From: Glaciihabitans sp. dw_435
GTDB lineage: Bacteria; Actinomycetota; Actinomycetes; Actinomycetales; Microbacteriaceae
NCBI RefSeq assembly: GCF_018449675.1
Contig: NZ_JAAVUZ010000007.1
Span: 112,774 to 176,773, forward strand
Direction: 5' to 3'
Length of the DNA: 64,000 bases
A program made the translations under genes and the position numbers. The first letter of the stretch is position 1. Every line of letters starts with the position of its first letter. The notes beneath the pieces were generated by a model that did not search any database, was not told the DNA's origin, and saw nothing but the letters and a program-made list of their open reading frames with translations. Positions 51,566-59,886 of this stretch are shown here, piece after piece.

Positions 51566-52849
51566 ATGAAGTCGTTGCCCGATGTCCGAGCAGGTGTGCC
51601 CACGCCCACGGGAAATCCCTGGATCATGCTTGCGCTCGGCGTTCTCGCTCAGGCGGCAGGCACGGTACTGCTCAGCACTCCCGCCTTCCTCATCCCCCTG
51701 TTACACACCGAGCGAGGTCTGCCCCTGCCACTCGCCGGCTTGCTTGCCGCGACGCCCACGATCGGGATGGTGTTGACGCTGATCCTGTGGGGCGCGCTCG
51801 CCGACCGCGTCGGGGAGCGCTGGGTGATTGCCGGCGGCACCGCACTGGCTGCGCTCGCCGCGGGTGCGGCAGCCGCGACATCCGCAAATTATGTGGTCCT
51901 TGGCATCTTCTTCCTGCTGGGCGGTGCGGCAGCTGCCAGCTCAAATGCGGCGAGCGGCCGGCTTGTGGTGGGGTGGTTCCCGCGGGAACGTCGGGGGCTC
52001 GCCATGGGCATCCGACAGATGTCGCAGCCGCTCGGAGTAGCCATCGCGGCCGTCACCATCCCGGTGCTTGCCGAACGCGACGGCATTGCCCCGGCGATCC
52101 TTGCGTCGGTGGTTTTTTGTGGTGTGCTCGCTATTGCCTGCGCCATCTTCTTGCGTGATCCCCTGAGGCACCCCCGCGCCGCCGCGACGAAGGCGGTTGA
52201 GTCGAACCCGTACCGGGGGAGCTCGCTGCTGTGGCGGATCCATTCGGTTTCCCTGCTGCTGGTCGTTCCGCAGTTCACCCTGTCCACCTTCGGGCTTGTG
52301 TGGCTGATCGCCGACCAGCACGTCACCGCCGCACTCGCCGGGGTCGTCATTGGGCTCTCGCAGTTCGTCGGCGCTGTCGGCCGTATCGGTGCCGGTGTAC
52401 TCAGCGATCGGGTAGGCAGCCGGATGCGACCCTTGCGGTGGGTCGCTATCGCTGCGGCCGTTGCCATGATCGTCCTGGCGGGTCTCGATTGGCTTGAGTG
52501 GCCATTCGCCATCGTCGCGATGGTGCTGGCCACGACAATTTCTGTCGCGGACAACGGTCTCGCCTTCACCGCGGTAGCGGAGATCGCCGGTCCGCACTGG
52601 TCGGGTCGGGCCCTGGGAACCCAAAACACCGGGCAATACATTGCCGCTTCTGCGGTGGGTCCGGTTGCGGGCGCGCTCATCGGTCTCGTTGGGTACCCGT
52701 TGACGTTCGTGGCATCGGCACTGTGCGCCCTCATCGCGGTTCCGCTTGTTCCGAACTACGACGAGGGCGCCGACCGGCATGCCGTGCCGACTGGGGGAGC
52801 GGGAACGGAGCACGTGCCCGCGACGGGCACCGGCCACGCGCGGGCCTGA
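51566..52849 (+). CDS. MFS transporter (nitrate/oxalate/formate or sugar-acid type, substrate unknown)
   Basis: This 427-residue protein has twelve predicted membrane helices, with loop LWGALADRVGERWVIAGG between helices 2 and 3 and LSDRVGSRMRPLRWVAIAA in the second half. I choose ATG 51566; a TTG at 51542 would make the operator coding. There is no Shine-Dalgarno sequence, consistent with a leaderless mRNA. It is divergent from and presumably controlled by the FCD-type GntR regulator, which suggests a carboxylate substrate (inference). Confidence 0.88.
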   Translation: MKSLPDVRAGVPTPTGNPWIMLALGVLAQAAGTVLLSTPAFLIPLLHTERGLPLPLAGLLAATPTIGMVLTLILWGALADRVGERWVIAGGTALAALAAGAAAATSANYVVLGIFFLLGGAAAASSNAASGRLVVGWFPRERRGLAMGIRQMSQPLGVAIAAVTIPVLAERDGIAPAILASVVFCGVLAIACAIFLRDPLRHPRAAATKAVESNPYRGSSLLWRIHSVSLLLVVPQFTLSTFGLVWLIADQHVTAALAGVVIGLSQFVGAVGRIGAGVLSDRVGSRMRPLRWVAIAAAVAMIVLAGLDWLEWPFAIVAMVLATTISVADNGLAFTAVAEIAGPHWSGRALGTQNTGQYIAASAVGPVAGALIGLVGYPLTFVASALCALIAVPLVPNYDEGADRHAVPTGGAGTEHVPATGTGHARA

Positions 52850-52917
52850 CCGGTGACCGGCAGTGGCGACGCCCGTGCCCGACCGGCGACCGGCAGTAGT
52901 CAGGCGCGGGCCTGACC
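52838..52917. repeat. Short direct repeats upstream of xerC
   Basis: The 14-mer GCGCGGGCCTGACC occurs at 52838-52851 (the end of the MFS gene) and 52904-52917. The interval also holds two GACCGGCAGT copies. This looks like a recent 66-base local duplication that extended the intergenic spacer. Confidence 0.6.
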
Positions 52918-52961
52918 CACTCGACCCCGCCGCGACGCGCCTCCCGGCACGGCGGCCACCG

Positions 52962-53879
52962 GTGAGTGACGATAAGGGAATGGAACTGCACCGGGCGATC
53001 GAGGACTTTTCGATCTATCTCGCCGCCGAACGCGGTTTCAGCCAGCACACCGTCCGTTCGTACCGGTCCGACCTCGGTGATCTCGCCGGATTCGCCGCCG
53101 AGCGGGGGGTCACTTCCGCCGAACAGGTGGATCTCGAACTACTGCGCGACTGGCTATGGCGCGGCTCCAACGCCGGTCTGGCCAAGACGACCCTCGCCCG
53201 GCGGTCGGCGTCTGCGCGTGCTCTCTCGGTCTGGCTGGCGCGCACCGGGGTGGCCCCCGCCGACGCCGCAGCACGGTTGCGCGCGCCGAAGGCCGACAAG
53301 CATCTTCCCCGGGTCCTCACGCGTCCACAGATCGATGGTTTGCTCGACAGTCTCATCGCCCGAGCTGCTGAGGAAGATGTCAACGCCGCCCGCGATCTCG
53401 CGATCGTCGAGTTGCTGTACGCCTCCGCCCTGCGTGTCAGTGAAGTGGTGGGTCTCGACATGGTCGACGTCGACATGGATCGAATGACGGCTCGGGTCAC
53501 CGGAAAGGGTTCGAAGGAACGCATAGTGCCCTTCGGCATTCCCGCACACCGCGCCATCGCCGGCTACCAGGCGCTCCGACACTCCCTCGCGAAGGGGCCG
53601 ACACCGGCGCTCTTCCTCGGAGTGCGCGGTGGACGCATCGGATCCCGCGCCATCTACGAACTCATCGCGGGTCTGTTGGCAACCATCCCCGGATCCGGAC
53701 CGGCGGGGCCACACACCCTGCGTCACACCGCGGCCACCCACCTTCTCGACGGGGGAGCCGACCTGCGATCGGTGCAGGAGATGCTCGGCCATGCGAGCCT
53801 CGGCACCACCCAGCTCTACACGCACGTGTCGGCCGAACGGCTCAAGGAGAGCTACCGCACGGCTCACCCCCGGGCATAG
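52962..53879 (+). CDS. xerC: Tyrosine recombinase XerC
   Basis: This 305-residue site-specific recombinase resolves chromosome dimers with XerD at dif. It has an N-terminal SAM-like domain (about 8-95) and a catalytic domain with Arg in SALRVSEVVGL (about 158), Lys in GKGSKERIVP (about 180), HTLRHTAATH (about 250-259), LGHASLGTT (about 275-283) and Tyr in YTHVS (about 285). GTG 52962 gives family length; ATG 52980 is possible. The place between dprA and rpsB supports chromosomal XerC rather than a phage integrase. Confidence 0.93.
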   Translation: MSDDKGMELHRAIEDFSIYLAAERGFSQHTVRSYRSDLGDLAGFAAERGVTSAEQVDLELLRDWLWRGSNAGLAKTTLARRSASARALSVWLARTGVAPADAAARLRAPKADKHLPRVLTRPQIDGLLDSLIARAAEEDVNAARDLAIVELLYASALRVSEVVGLDMVDVDMDRMTARVTGKGSKERIVPFGIPAHRAIAGYQALRHSLAKGPTPALFLGVRGGRIGSRAIYELIAGLLATIPGSGPAGPHTLRHTAATHLLDGGADLRSVQEMLGHASLGTTQLYTHVSAERLKESYRTAHPRA

Positions 53880-53933
53880 CGGCTCCTTTCCCGGGCATCC
53901 GAGCGGCTGTTCGACTGTGCATGCTCCGCCACG

Positions 53934-54509
53934 TCATCTCAGGGGTAGTAGTACGGCTGGAGGAATGCCGCCGAAGTAATTCATGGGGGAGACGTACTCA
54001 CCATTGATACGTACGCCGAAGTGCAGGCATGTCTGCGTGCAGTGGCCCGGTTGCACGGCGCCCAGCATCTGTCCCGCGGTCACACTGTCGCCAGCGTGCA
54101 GCGCGGACACCACCGGCTCGTAGCTGGTGAGCACGCCACCGGGGTGCTCGATGGACATAAGGGGTCGGTCCACCACGACTCCAGCGAAATGCACGATTCC
54201 CGCCGCGGGTGCTATCGCGGAGGTCCCCGCCGCCATGTCGATGCCACGGTGGCCGGCACCATAGCGGGAAGCGGGCGCAATGAAGGGACGAAGGATGCCC
54301 CGGGGCGCGTCCGTCGGCCACACCCAGTGCTCCGTCGTGGCGGAGGCCGGAGCGACGAGGGGCGCGATGGTGACGTGGGGTGCGGTGGTGACGTGGGATG
54401 AAGAGCGCGCGGTGGTGACGTGGGGTGCGGCAGTGACCTGGGGCGAGGAGCCGGCGGTGGCCCCCGGCAGCAGCAAGGTCAGGGCGAGAATGGCGGCGGT
54501 GCGAAGCAT
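53934..54509 (-). CDS. Secreted M23-family peptidase (LytM-like)
   Basis: This 191-residue protein has a signal peptide (about 1-20), a low-complexity linker with repeated PHVT-A units (about 26-55) and a peptidase M23 domain. The HxxxD zinc motif is GHRGIDMA. In the second motif the usual H-x-H appears as CLHFG, so the first His is Cys, a variant seen in some actinobacterial M23 proteins. It may cleave or bind peptidoglycan cross-links. It is encoded opposite to rpsB in a common actinobacterial location. Confidence 0.88.
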   Translation of the reverse strand: MLRTAAILALTLLLPGATAGSSPQVTAAPHVTTARSSSHVTTAPHVTIAPLVAPASATTEHWVWPTDAPRGILRPFIAPASRYGAGHRGIDMAAGTSAIAPAAGIVHFAGVVVDRPLMSIEHPGGVLTSYEPVVSALHAGDSVTAGQMLGAVQPGHCTQTCLHFGVRINGEYVSPMNYFGGIPPAVLLPLR

Positions 54510-54886
54510 CCACTTATCCTCATCGAGCCGCTCGACAAGGAAACGGGAGGTGACTCATCCGTGGATAATTGATGCTGTAGCACCGCGGGGGGGAACAGGA
54601 TTCCCACCCGCCATAGTGTCGTGCGTAAATGCGCGGCGCGATGCTATGATTTCCTCAGCGTCCCGATGACTCGGGATGACTACGCGTGCCCGCTGCAATC
54701 AATCGGACCCAGTTCGTGAGAATGCGCTACCCCATCCAATCAGTCTCTGACAGTCATGCCCAGCATGATGAATCGGAGCGGATGCGCGCCGGGCACCAGG
54801 ATTCGCACCAACCGGTGCGATAACAACTGATTCGGCGTGTTTGAGCCTGCCCTGAAAGCGGCGCCCGCCAGTAAAGGAGAACGGCC
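54510..54886. other. Intergenic region and rpsB leader
   Basis: This is a 377-base region between the divergent M23 and rpsB genes. It contains the rpsB promoter at about 54645 and a leader of about 225 bases. In the leader three short hairpins are visible: TCCCGA/TCGGGA (54661-54676), TCATG/CATGA (54754-54768) and CGCACC/GGTGCG (54804-54819). No ORF is convincing. The leader could carry S2 autoregulation. Confidence 0.5.
54645..54650 (+). promoter_or_regulatory. -10 element of the rpsB-tsf operon
   Basis: TATGAT is a near-consensus -10. The -35 region (about 54622-54627, TGCGTA) is weak. It predicts a leader of about 230 bases, in contrast to the leaderless genes nearby. Confidence 0.5.
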
Positions 54887-55957
54887 ATGGCCGTCGTAAC
54901 CATCCGCCAGCTGCTTGACAGCGGCGTCCACTTCGGACACCAGACCCGTCGTTGGAACCCGAAGATGAAGCGCTTCATCCTGACCGAGCGTTCGGGAAGC
55001 CACATCATCGACCTTCAGCAGTCGCTGACCCACATCGACAAGACGTACGACTACGTCAAGGAGACGGTTGCCCACGGTGGCACCATCCTCTTCGTCGGAA
55101 CGAAGAAGCAGGCTCAGGGCTCCATCGCCGAGCAGGCCACCCGCGTCGGCCAGCCCTACGTCAACCAGCGTTGGCTCGGTGGACTCCTCACCAACTTCCA
55201 GACGGTTTCCAAGCGTCTTGCACGCATGAAGGAACTCGAAGAGGTCGACTTCGACGACACGACCCGCGGTTACACCAAGAAGGAACTTCTGATCCAGAAG
55301 CGCGAGCTCATCAAGCTTCAGAAGAGCCTCGGTGGTATCCGTAACCTCACGAAGACCCCGTCTGCCGTGTGGATCGTCGACACCAAGAAGGAGCACCTCG
55401 CCATTGACGAGGCTCACAAGCTTGGTATCCCGGTCATCGCGATCCTCGACACCAACTGCGACCCCGACGACGTTCAGTACCCGATCCCGGGTAACGACGA
55501 CGCGATCCGCTCTGTTGGCCTGCTGACCCGCATCATCGCGGACGCGGCTGCCGAGGGACTCATCCAGCGTCACCAGAAGCCCGAAGAGGGTGCAGAGGTC
55601 GAGCCTCTCGCCGCATGGGAAGCCGAGCTTCTCCAGGCGTCCGAGACCCCGTCCACCGAGGCCGAGAAGATCGAGGCCGTTGACGGACTCGTCGCATCGA
55701 CCGAGGCCGACACCGCTGCTGTTGCAGAGGTCGTCACCGCTGAGGCTCCCGTCGAGGAGAACGACGCTGACGCAGTCGCCGCCGCTCACGAGGCCGACGC
55801 TGACGAGACCCTCGTCCCCGTCCACGCTGTCGAGTCGGATGCCGCAGCCGAGGCCAAGATCGAGGCAGAGGCAACTCCCGCCGAGAAGAAGCCGGCTGCT
55901 GCAAAGCCCGCCAAGAAGACCCCGGCCAAGGCTGACGCCGCCGCCGAAACCAAGTAA
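54887..55957 (+). CDS. rpsB: 30S ribosomal protein S2 with extended C-terminus
   Basis: This 356-residue protein begins [20 protein letters not shown] and contains [12 protein letters not shown] and [14 protein letters not shown], all diagnostic for S2. The family core ends at about residue 240; a further 115 residues form an Ala/Glu/Asp/Lys-rich tail with [14 protein letters not shown] near its end. ATG 54887 has AAAGGAG upstream. It is the first gene of the rpsB-tsf operon. Confidence 0.97.
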   Translation: MAVVTIRQLLDSGVHFGHQTRRWNPKMKRFILTERSGSHIIDLQQSLTHIDKTYDYVKETVAHGGTILFVGTKKQAQGSIAEQATRVGQPYVNQRWLGGLLTNFQTVSKRLARMKELEEVDFDDTTRGYTKKELLIQKRELIKLQKSLGGIRNLTKTPSAVWIVDTKKEHLAIDEAHKLGIPVIAILDTNCDPDDVQYPIPGNDDAIRSVGLLTRIIADAAAEGLIQRHQKPEEGAEVEPLAAWEAELLQASETPSTEAEKIEAVDGLVASTEADTAAVAEVVTAEAPVEENDADAVAAAHEADADETLVPVHAVESDAAAEAKIEAEATPAEKKPAAAKPAKKTPAKADAAAETK

Positions 55958-55967
55958 GGAAGTCACG

Positions 55968-56795
55968 ATGGCAGATTTCAAGCTGGAAGACCTCAAGACG
56001 CTGCGCGAGCAGCTCGGTACCGGCATGGTTGAGACCAAGAACGCGCTCGTCGAAGCGGGCGGTGACCTCGAGAAGGCCACCGAGCTGCTGCGACTGCGTG
56101 GTGCAAAGAACAACGCGAAGCGTTCGGACCGTTCGACCAGCGAGGGCCTCATCGCCGCGCAGGACAACGGCACGAGCACGACGCTGATCGAGCTCGCGTG
56201 CGAGACCGACTTCGTCGCCAAGAGCGACAAGTTCATCGCACTCGGCAACAAGGTTCTCGAGGCTGTTGCAGCCGCGGGCGCCACCACGGTTGAGGAGGGC
56301 CTCGCGGCCTCCGCCGGCACCCAGAGTGTCAGCGACCTCATCGGTGACGAAGCCGCGATCCTCGGAGAGAAGATCGAGCTTCGCCGCATCGAGCTGCTGA
56401 AGGGCGATCACTTCGCCGTTTACCTGCACCGCACGAGCCAGGACCTGCCCCCGCAGGTCGGCGTTGTTGTTGCCTACTCGGGTGACGACGCTGAGGTTGC
56501 TCGCAGCATCGCGCAGCACATCTCGTTCGCGAACCCGGCATTTGTTTCTCGCGAAGAGGTCCCCGCGGCCGACGTCGAGAATGAGCGTCGTATCGTCGAG
56601 GAGATCAGCCGTGGCGAGGGCAAGCCCGAAGCCGCACTGCCGAAGATCATCGAGGGTCGCCTCGGAGCGTTCTACAAGCAGGTCGCACTGCTTGAGCAGG
56701 ACTACGCTCGCGACAACAAGCTGACGGTCAAGAAGGTCGCTGAAACGGCCGGACTGACGATCACCGGCTTCGCCCGGTTCAAGGTCGGCGCGTAA
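55968..56795 (+). CDS. tsf: Elongation factor Ts
   Basis: This 275-residue guanine nucleotide exchange factor for EF-Tu has an N-terminal UBA-like domain (LKTLREQLGTGMVETKNALV, about 8-27), the EF-Tu contact motif CETDFVAKSD (about 79-88) and two core subdomains. ATG 55968 follows AAGGAAG and lies 10 bases after rpsB; the longer frame from 55590 runs inside rpsB. It ends at an intrinsic terminator. Confidence 0.97.
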   Translation: MADFKLEDLKTLREQLGTGMVETKNALVEAGGDLEKATELLRLRGAKNNAKRSDRSTSEGLIAAQDNGTSTTLIELACETDFVAKSDKFIALGNKVLEAVAAAGATTVEEGLAASAGTQSVSDLIGDEAAILGEKIELRRIELLKGDHFAVYLHRTSQDLPPQVGVVVAYSGDDAEVARSIAQHISFANPAFVSREEVPAADVENERRIVEEISRGEGKPEAALPKIIEGRLGAFYKQVALLEQDYARDNKLTVKKVAETAGLTITGFARFKVGA

Positions 56796-56809
56796 CACGT
56801 GAAATAACG

Positions 56810-56845
56810 GGAGGTCCGGGACATTGTCTCGGACCTCCCTTTTTT
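56810..56845 (+). terminator. Intrinsic terminator after tsf
   Basis: GGGAGGTCC (56810-56818) pairs with GGACCTCCC (56831-56839), extended by a few further pairs with one mismatch around an ATTG loop, and is followed by TTTTTT (56840-56845). It is the clearest rho-independent terminator in the window and separates rpsB-tsf from pyrH. Confidence 0.85.
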
Positions 56846-56892
56846 ACGCCCAACAGCAATACCCTGTAACGAGCCAGCACGAGGAGCACCCC

Positions 56893-57606
56893 ATGACAGA
56901 CCAGCCCAAACGACGCGTACTCCTCAAGCTTTCGGGTGAATCCTTCGGCGGGGGATCCCTCGGGGTCAATCCCGACGTGGTCAGCACCATCGCCAAGGAG
57001 ATCGCCCTCTCCGCGCAGACCGTCGAGGTCGCCATCGTCGTCGGCGGCGGCAACTTCTTCCGCGGTGCGGAACTCAGCCAGCGCGGCATGGACCGTGGTC
57101 GTGCCGACTACATGGGCATGCTCGGAACCGTGATGAACGCCCTCGCCCTGCAGGACTTCCTCGAGCAGGCCGGAGCCGCCACGCGCGTGCAGTCCGCCAT
57201 CTCGATGACGCAGGTCGCCGAGCCCTACATTCCCCGTCGCGCGGAGCGCCACCTCGAGAAGGGGCGCGTCGTCATCTTCGGCGCTGGCGCCGGCCTTCCC
57301 TACTTCTCCACCGACACGGTCGCCGCCCAGCGTGCGCTCGAGATCGGTGCGGACGTGGTGCTCGTCGCCAAGAACGGTGTAGACGGTGTGTACACGAGCG
57401 ACCCGCGCATCGATGCATCCGCTACCAAAATCGAAGAGATCACCTACCAGGAAGCGCTCGTCGCGGGCCTCAAGGTCGTCGATTCCACCGCGTTCAGCCT
57501 GTGCATGGACAACAAGATGCCCATGGTCGTCTTCGGTATGCACCCCGAGGGCAACGTCGCGGCCGCCATTCGCGGCGATCGCATCGGCACGCTGGTCAGC
57601 GCATAG
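56893..57606 (+). CDS. pyrH: Uridylate kinase
   Basis: This 237-residue UMP kinase of the amino acid kinase fold has [13 protein letters not shown] (about 10-22), [14 protein letters not shown] (about 53-66), [14 protein letters not shown] near residue 131 and the C-terminal [13 protein letters not shown]. It phosphorylates UMP to UDP. ATG 56893 has GAGGAG upstream. It is separated from frr by a large palindrome. Confidence 0.97.
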   Translation: MTDQPKRRVLLKLSGESFGGGSLGVNPDVVSTIAKEIALSAQTVEVAIVVGGGNFFRGAELSQRGMDRGRADYMGMLGTVMNALALQDFLEQAGAATRVQSAISMTQVAEPYIPRRAERHLEKGRVVIFGAGAGLPYFSTDTVAAQRALEIGADVVLVAKNGVDGVYTSDPRIDASATKIEEITYQEALVAGLKVVDSTAFSLCMDNKMPMVVFGMHPEGNVAAAIRGDRIGTLVSA

Positions 57607-57627
57607 CGCCCACTAACTGAAAACTAC

Positions 57628-57690
57628 GAGCGCGACGGGACGAGTGGATGACCCGGGCCCCGGGTCATCCACTCGATCCCCTTCGCGCTC
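57628..57690. repeat. REP-like palindrome between pyrH and frr
   Basis: A perfect 17-base inverted repeat (CGAGTGGATGACCCGGG at 57641-57657; complement at 57659-57675) with a 1-base centre is extended with mismatches by GAGCGCGA and TCGCGCTC to 57628-57690. No T-run follows. It contains the recurrent GGATGACCCGGG sequence. It may act as an mRNA-stabilising or terminating hairpin. Confidence 0.85.
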
Positions 57691-57755
57691 TCGGCTGGAT
57701 CGCATTATTGGTTCTCGGCTAACAACTAAACTCATATCGACACAAAGGAGCTGCC

Positions 57756-58310
57756 GTGATTACCGACGTATTGGCCGAGGCCAAAGACAAGATGAGCAAG
57801 GCCGTTGAGGTCGCGAAGGATGACTTCGGTTCCGTTCGCACGGGACGTGCAAACCCCGCGCTGTTCCAGAAGGTTCTCGTCGACTACTACGGTAGCCCCA
57901 CGCCTCTCGGCCAGCTCGCGTCGCTGCAGAACCCCGAAGCGCGCACCCTGATCGTGACGCCGTACGACAAGACGGCGCTCAAGGAGATCGAGAAGGCACT
58001 CGTCAACGTTCCGAACCTCAGTGCCAACGTGGGCAACGACGGTGAAATGGTGCGTGTCACGCTTCCCGAGCTCACGCAGGACCGCCGCAAGGAGTTCGTC
58101 AAGATCGTGCGCGGCAAGGGCGAAGAGGCCAAGGTTGCCCTGCGTAACATCCGCCGCAGCGCCAAGGACGGGCTCGACGCCCTCAAGAGCGACACCGGCG
58201 AGGACGAGCTGAGCCGCGCCGAGAAGGAACTTGAAGCCATCACCAAGGTCCACGTGGACGCGATTGATGAAGCCCTCAAGCGCAAGGAAATCGAGCTGCT
58301 CGAGGTCTGA
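57756..58310 (+). CDS. frr: Ribosome recycling factor
   Basis: This 184-residue protein has the three-helix bundle and small domain of RRF, including [20 protein letters not shown] (about 26-45) and [20 protein letters not shown] (about 99-118). It splits post-termination ribosomes with EF-G. The GTG start has AAAGGAG upstream. The stop overlaps the cdsA start (TGATG). Confidence 0.97.
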   Translation: MITDVLAEAKDKMSKAVEVAKDDFGSVRTGRANPALFQKVLVDYYGSPTPLGQLASLQNPEARTLIVTPYDKTALKEIEKALVNVPNLSANVGNDGEMVRVTLPELTQDRRKEFVKIVRGKGEEAKVALRNIRRSAKDGLDALKSDTGEDELSRAEKELEAITKVHVDAIDEALKRKEIELLEV

Positions 58311-59275
58311 TGACGGATGCGCCGGACGGCCCGTCACCCCGCTTGTCCAAGCGGGGGCGTTCGCGCGCCGAATTTGAGGCATCTGTCGCCGATTTCGAAG
58401 CGCAGGTGCGAGCGACAAACGCTCGGATAGAGAAGCGAACGGGCCGCAACCTGCCGCTGGCGATCGGTGTGGGTCTAGTGCTGGGGTTCGGGCTGTTGTT
58501 CAGCCTGATCTTCCTCAAGTTCATCTTTGTCATCTTCGCGGGCGCACTACTGGTATTCACGGCGTTCGAGCTGGCAAGCGCCCTGCGCTTCGCCGGGCGC
58601 GACGTCCCGCGGATTCCCACGGTAATCGCCGGTCTCGTCGTGGCGCCGGCATCCTTCTTCTGGCACGCCAACGGCCAATGGTTGTCCCTCCTCGCGGGAA
58701 TTGGTCTTGTAACGCTGTGGCGGCTCGCTGAGTCGCTGGTGAAGCGACACAGGTCGACCGGCGCTGACCTGGTGAAAGACCTGGTCGCTGGCATCTTCGT
58801 ACAGTCGTATGTCGTGTTCCTCGGGAGTTTTGCACTGTTGCTCGCGGGACAGGACGCGGGCGGCGGCAAGATGGGCGGCCAGTGGTGGACCCTCGGGTTC
58901 CTGATCGTCGTGATCTCCACCGACACGGGCGCGTACGCGAGTGGTCTGCTCTTCGGTAAGCACCCGATGGCGCCGCGTATCAGTCCCAAGAAGACCTGGG
59001 AAGGCTTCGCCGGATCCATGACGGTTGCGGCGATTGCCGGCATCCTCGTCTCCACGCTCATGCTGGGGGAGCCGATTTGGTTCGGCATCATCTTCGGCAT
59101 CGTGATCGCTCTTGCGGCGACCATGGGAGACCTGACGGAGTCGCTCATTAAACGCGACCTCGGTATCAAGGACATCAGCACCTGGCTGCCTGGTCACGGG
59201 GGTTTCCTCGACCGTCTTGACTCGGTTCTTCCCTCGGCCGCAGTGGCCTATGCGCTCTACCTCATATTCGGGTAG
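58310..59275 (+). CDS. cdsA: Phosphatidate cytidylyltransferase
   Basis: This 321-residue membrane enzyme makes CDP-diacylglycerol. It has a polar coiled N-terminus (about 1-45), eight or so membrane helices, and the family signature GDLTESLIKRDLGIKDIST followed by WLPGHGGFLDRLDS (about 265-297). It overlaps frr by one base. The location after frr is the standard order. Confidence 0.95.
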   Translation: MTDAPDGPSPRLSKRGRSRAEFEASVADFEAQVRATNARIEKRTGRNLPLAIGVGLVLGFGLLFSLIFLKFIFVIFAGALLVFTAFELASALRFAGRDVPRIPTVIAGLVVAPASFFWHANGQWLSLLAGIGLVTLWRLAESLVKRHRSTGADLVKDLVAGIFVQSYVVFLGSFALLLAGQDAGGGKMGGQWWTLGFLIVVISTDTGAYASGLLFGKHPMAPRISPKKTWEGFAGSMTVAAIAGILVSTLMLGEPIWFGIIFGIVIALAATMGDLTESLIKRDLGIKDISTWLPGHGGFLDRLDSVLPSAAVAYALYLIFG

Positions 59276-59289
59276 GGCAAGATAGTCGG

Positions 59290-59841
59290 GTGAGCACAAC
59301 TTTCCCCCGTTCCCGTCGGTCTCGCCCCGGTTACAACGTCGACCAGGTCGAAGACTTCCTCGAGGAGGCCCGGACTGCGTATTCCGCAGCGCCCGGCGAG
59401 CCCACCATCGTCAGCGCCGAGAGCATTCGCCGTACCGCCTTCGATATCGAGAAGGGCGGCTACTCGACGACGCACGTCGATGCGGCCCTTGAGCGCCTCG
59501 AGGATGCCTTTGCGGCCCGCGAGCGTGAACGAGTCATCGCCGAGGCTGGCGATGACGAATGGTTCAGCAAGGCTCGCGCGACCGCACAGGCCGTGCTCGA
59601 TCGCCTGGACCGCCCCGAAGGCCACCGGTTCAACCGGGTTAACTTCCTCGTTGCTGGCTACAGCACCAAGGATGTCGATGCCTTCGCGAATCGCCTGACG
59701 AAGTACTTCCAAGACGGTAAGCCGATGAGCGTTGATGAGGTGCGCGGAGCCGTTTTCCGCACCCGTCGAGGCGGATATTCCGAGGCTCAGGTAGACCTTC
59801 TGCTGGACTCGGTCATCGATGTAATGCTGGCAGTGCGCTGA
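59290..59841 (+). CDS. DivIVA-motif repeat protein
   Basis: This 183-residue protein is built of four repeats of the DivIVA N-terminal motif, F-x4-RGGY-x3-VD-x3: FPRSRRSRPGYNVDQVEDFL (about 4-23), FDIEKGGYSTTHVDAALERL (about 49-68), FNRVNFLVAGYSTKDVDAFA (about 112-131) and FRTRRGGYSEAQVDLLLDSV (about 156-175). No coiled coil follows, unlike classic Wag31/DivIVA. It is probably a cytoplasmic polar or division-associated protein. GTG start, 14 bases after cdsA. Confidence 0.8.
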   Translation: MSTTFPRSRRSRPGYNVDQVEDFLEEARTAYSAAPGEPTIVSAESIRRTAFDIEKGGYSTTHVDAALERLEDAFAARERERVIAEAGDDEWFSKARATAQAVLDRLDRPEGHRFNRVNFLVAGYSTKDVDAFANRLTKYFQDGKPMSVDEVRGAVFRTRRGGYSEAQVDLLLDSVIDVMLAVR

Positions 59842-59871
59842 CCGCGCTTCGAATTTTTGGGTGTTTTCGGC

Positions 59872-59877
59872 TAGGCT
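59872..59877 (+). promoter_or_regulatory. -10 element of first lysozyme-like gene (leaderless type)
   Basis: TAGGCT ends 9 bases before ATG 59887. The context GCTAGGCTCGTTTCT is closely matched by the second copy at 60562 (GCTAAGCTCAGTTTCT). Confidence 0.6.
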
Positions 59878-59886
59878 CGTTTCTCA

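Noticed and set aside
52962..53879. Tyrosine recombinase as evidence of a phage or integrative element
   Set aside because: Length, motifs and its place between dprA and rpsB fit the housekeeping XerC; no att-like repeats or phage genes are near.
54740..56389. Minus-strand open frame of 549 codons opposite rpsB-tsf
   Set aside because: It is a Leu/Ser/Val-rich antisense artefact that covers the rpsB promoter leader and two certain ribosomal operon genes.
57628..57690. Calling the pyrH-frr palindrome a standard intrinsic terminator
   Set aside because: No T-run follows either arm, and the same arm sequence recurs inside genes, so a repeat element is the more cautious label.
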